A stretch of DNA of 64,000 nucleotides from Boletus sp. NGJ (taxonomy: Eukaryota; Basidiomycota; Agaricomycetes; Boletales; Boletaceae), in the NCBI GenBank assembly GCA_019096195.1, contig JAGTXK010000219.1:620001-684000 (forward strand), read 5' to 3'. Positions 62,343 to 64,000 of this stretch are shown one piece after another (position 1 is the stretch's first letter; every line of letters begins with the position of its first letter). Under the pieces are notes generated by a model. It made no database searches and was not told the DNA's origin. It was given only the letters and a program-made list of their open reading frames with translations. The position numbers and the translations under genes were made by a program.

Positions 62343-63760
62343 ATGTCTCTTCTCCGCGTCGCGCCGCGTCGTCTAGTCCGCGCATATGCTTCGCAGGCGT
62401 CGTTCACAGCGCCCACCGTCTCGGTATACCAAGTTTTTGACCGCGCCGCGAAGCGAACACAAAAGGATCGCGCAGCCAGCAGAAACGGCGGTGAGCGAAG
62501 CAGAACCGTAGACTATGTCCGAGACGAAGTTGCAGACAGGTTGATGGAGCGCTTGTTGGTGATGTGTCTATATGGCTTGCGTCGTAAAAGCACGGGCTAA
62601 CTACTTGGTTGTCGAATAGGATATCAAAAGGAAGTTTGATACCATTGTCGATCTTGGCTCTGGGCCTGGACATTTATCCAAATTGTTGGAGCCCGACAAG
62701 GCCTGCAAAATTATCATGATAGATTTGAGCGGTTCGTGCTAAAAATACCGTATGGGTTGTGCATAACCTTGCATTATCACAGAACAGACGCTTAACAGGG
62801 ACCCAGACGACGAGTTTCAGGGTATATCATAGAGTTTTCATGCTCCTTTCACTAATTGATCCTTCAGTTCAACTGGAGCGGGTCCAAGGAGACGAAGAGA
62901 ATTTACTCGAGATACTGCCGCGGAATTCTCATGAAGCAATTGTTTCTTGTCTCAGTCTCCACTGGGTCAATGATTTACCAAGTGTGTCTTCAGGGTTGTA
63001 CATCCGTCCTCTCTCTGATGCTCTTTTATCCTCTTTTGTCTCTAGGTGTCCTTGTTCAAATCAAAGAAGTTTTGAAGCCCGATGGCTTGTTCCTAGGTGC
63101 AATGTTCGGAGGAGAAACCCTTTTTGAACTTAGATCGGCCCTTCAACTCGCGGAGGTTGACCGCGAGGGGGGAATATCTCCGCACGTATCACCTATGACA
63201 GGTCTGACAGTCTTACTGCCTATGATTTCCGGTGTTGACCTACCTACTCAGACACCAGAGACATTTCAAACCTCCTCAGTCGCGCCGGATTTACACTACT
63301 CACGATTGACACAGATGAAGTGCGCGTCGGTTACCCCTCGATGTGGGAACTCATCGAGGATCTCAAGGATATGGGCGAGGGAAATTCCATCCTTGGAAGG
63401 TCTGTATTTCACTTAGTTTTCTGTTATGGGTCCATGTCCCCGAATCTGAGGATTGTTAATCAGGCGGCACATCATGCATCGGGACACCTTGGCCGCAGCT
63501 TCTGCCATCTATCGAGGTGATGTCAAACTGTCCTTTCAATTCCCGTACACATATTCACTTGTTCACGTACAGAGCTACACGGTAATGAAGATGGTTCAAT
63601 CCCAGCAACATTCCAAGTAATATACATGGTACGTATTCATCCCTTCTTCATAACCATCCCTTATCCTTCCGTCACTAAGGTTGGATGGAAACCTTCATTG
63701 ACCCAAGCCAAACCTCTTGAACGTGGTTCCGCGCAAACCAGTCTCAAAGATGTGCTTTAA
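62343..63760 (+). CDS. complex I assembly methyltransferase (NDUFAF5-like)
   Basis: Mitochondrial class I SAM-dependent protein that hydroxylates an Arg of the complex I subunit NDUFS7 in animals. The start [20 protein letters not shown] is a basic presequence. Then [20 protein letters not shown] and [16 protein letters not shown], a family signature. The SAM motif I is [18 protein letters not shown]. Further blocks: [50 protein letters not shown] and [20 protein letters not shown]. After splicing: [20 protein letters not shown], then [18 protein letters not shown] and [20 protein letters not shown]-type end, with stop at 63758-63760. Exons are short (introns near 62560, 62730, 62790, 62820). 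Head-to-head with the zinc-finger gene, 77 bp between starts. Confidence 0.9.
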
Positions 63761-64000
63761 ATTAGGAGCTGTCGCCACGATAGGGACGCGTACACTTCGG
63801 TAAGTGAACTACTATGTTATGGTGGCATGGTGAATTACTGGCCAGTTCGTACAACTTCGTGTGTCATGCGTGGTGTCTGATCCTACTCGCTAGTAATAAG
63901 TAGCGCGTATCGCACACAGTACGGGTCGTTCGCTAAGATCCCACGTCTTTCAATGAATCCCCCTGAGGATTGAGTCGATTCGCTTTGGAATTTCCTCGGT
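63761..64000. other. 3' flank of NDUFAF5, no gene seen
   Basis: The last 240 nt of the window show no open frame or RNA gene that I can support. Confidence 0.4.

Overview
The window is a gene-dense piece of a fungal nuclear genome, most likely a mushroom-forming basidiomycete (Agaricomycetes). Genes are packed at about 2.5 kb each on both strands. They are interrupted by many short introns (mostly 48-60 nt, GT..AG), and several products have typically basidiomycete family members. I see no transposon, virus-like element, CRISPR array or secondary-metabolite cluster. Almost everything is conserved housekeeping DNA, with a few lineage-specific proteins.

Layout, left to right. A 1-acylglycerol-3-phosphate acyltransferase is cut by the left edge (-). 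Next come an EVE-domain protein built from tiny exons (-), a stomatin/SPFH protein (+), a three-RRM Nam8/TIA-1-type RNA-binding protein (-), a giant neurofibromin/IRA RasGAP of nearly 10 kb (+) and a coiled-coil protein (+). A sparse stretch (21.5-23.0 kb) holds a TATA-driven cysteine-rich secreted mini-peptide. Then follow a WBP2-like GRAM protein (-), an intron-bearing tRNA-Arg(UCG), Cdc7 kinase (-), a second tRNA-Arg(UCG) facing the other way, a membrane-anchored Ubp1-type deubiquitinase (+), a small KOW-like protein (-), a DnaJC28/DUF1992 protein with an in-frame stop (-), P5C dehydrogenase (-), a BTB protein (-) and a cyclophilin-RRM protein of PPIL4/Cyp6 type (-). A small basidiomycete-type orphan follows (+), then tRNA-Arg(ACG) and tRNA-Ile(AAU).

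The right third is rich in nuclear-pore and transcription genes. It holds a transmembrane FG nucleoporin (-), cytochrome b5 (+), a HIG1/Rcf2-like mitochondrial protein (-), Nup98-type GLFG nucleoporin (-) head-to-head with RNA polymerase I subunit RPA135 (+), a histone-fold protein with a disordered tail (-), a long Gln/Pro-rich protein ending in three C2H2 zinc fingers (-), and the complex I assembly methyltransferase NDUFAF5 (+).

These genes do not form one pathway. Shared themes are mitochondrial function (P5CDH, Rcf2-like, NDUFAF5, DnaJC28) and nuclear pore/transcription (two FG nucleoporins within 10 kb, RPA135, the zinc-finger protein). The points most worth a second look are a run of five consecutive 16-34 nt microexons with a GC-AG intron, two apparent reading-frame anomalies in host genes (Cdc7 and DnaJC28), a zinc-finger gene whose apparent stop lies inside an intron, a Nup98 ending at the autoproteolysis residues, and a POM121-like membrane nucleoporin.
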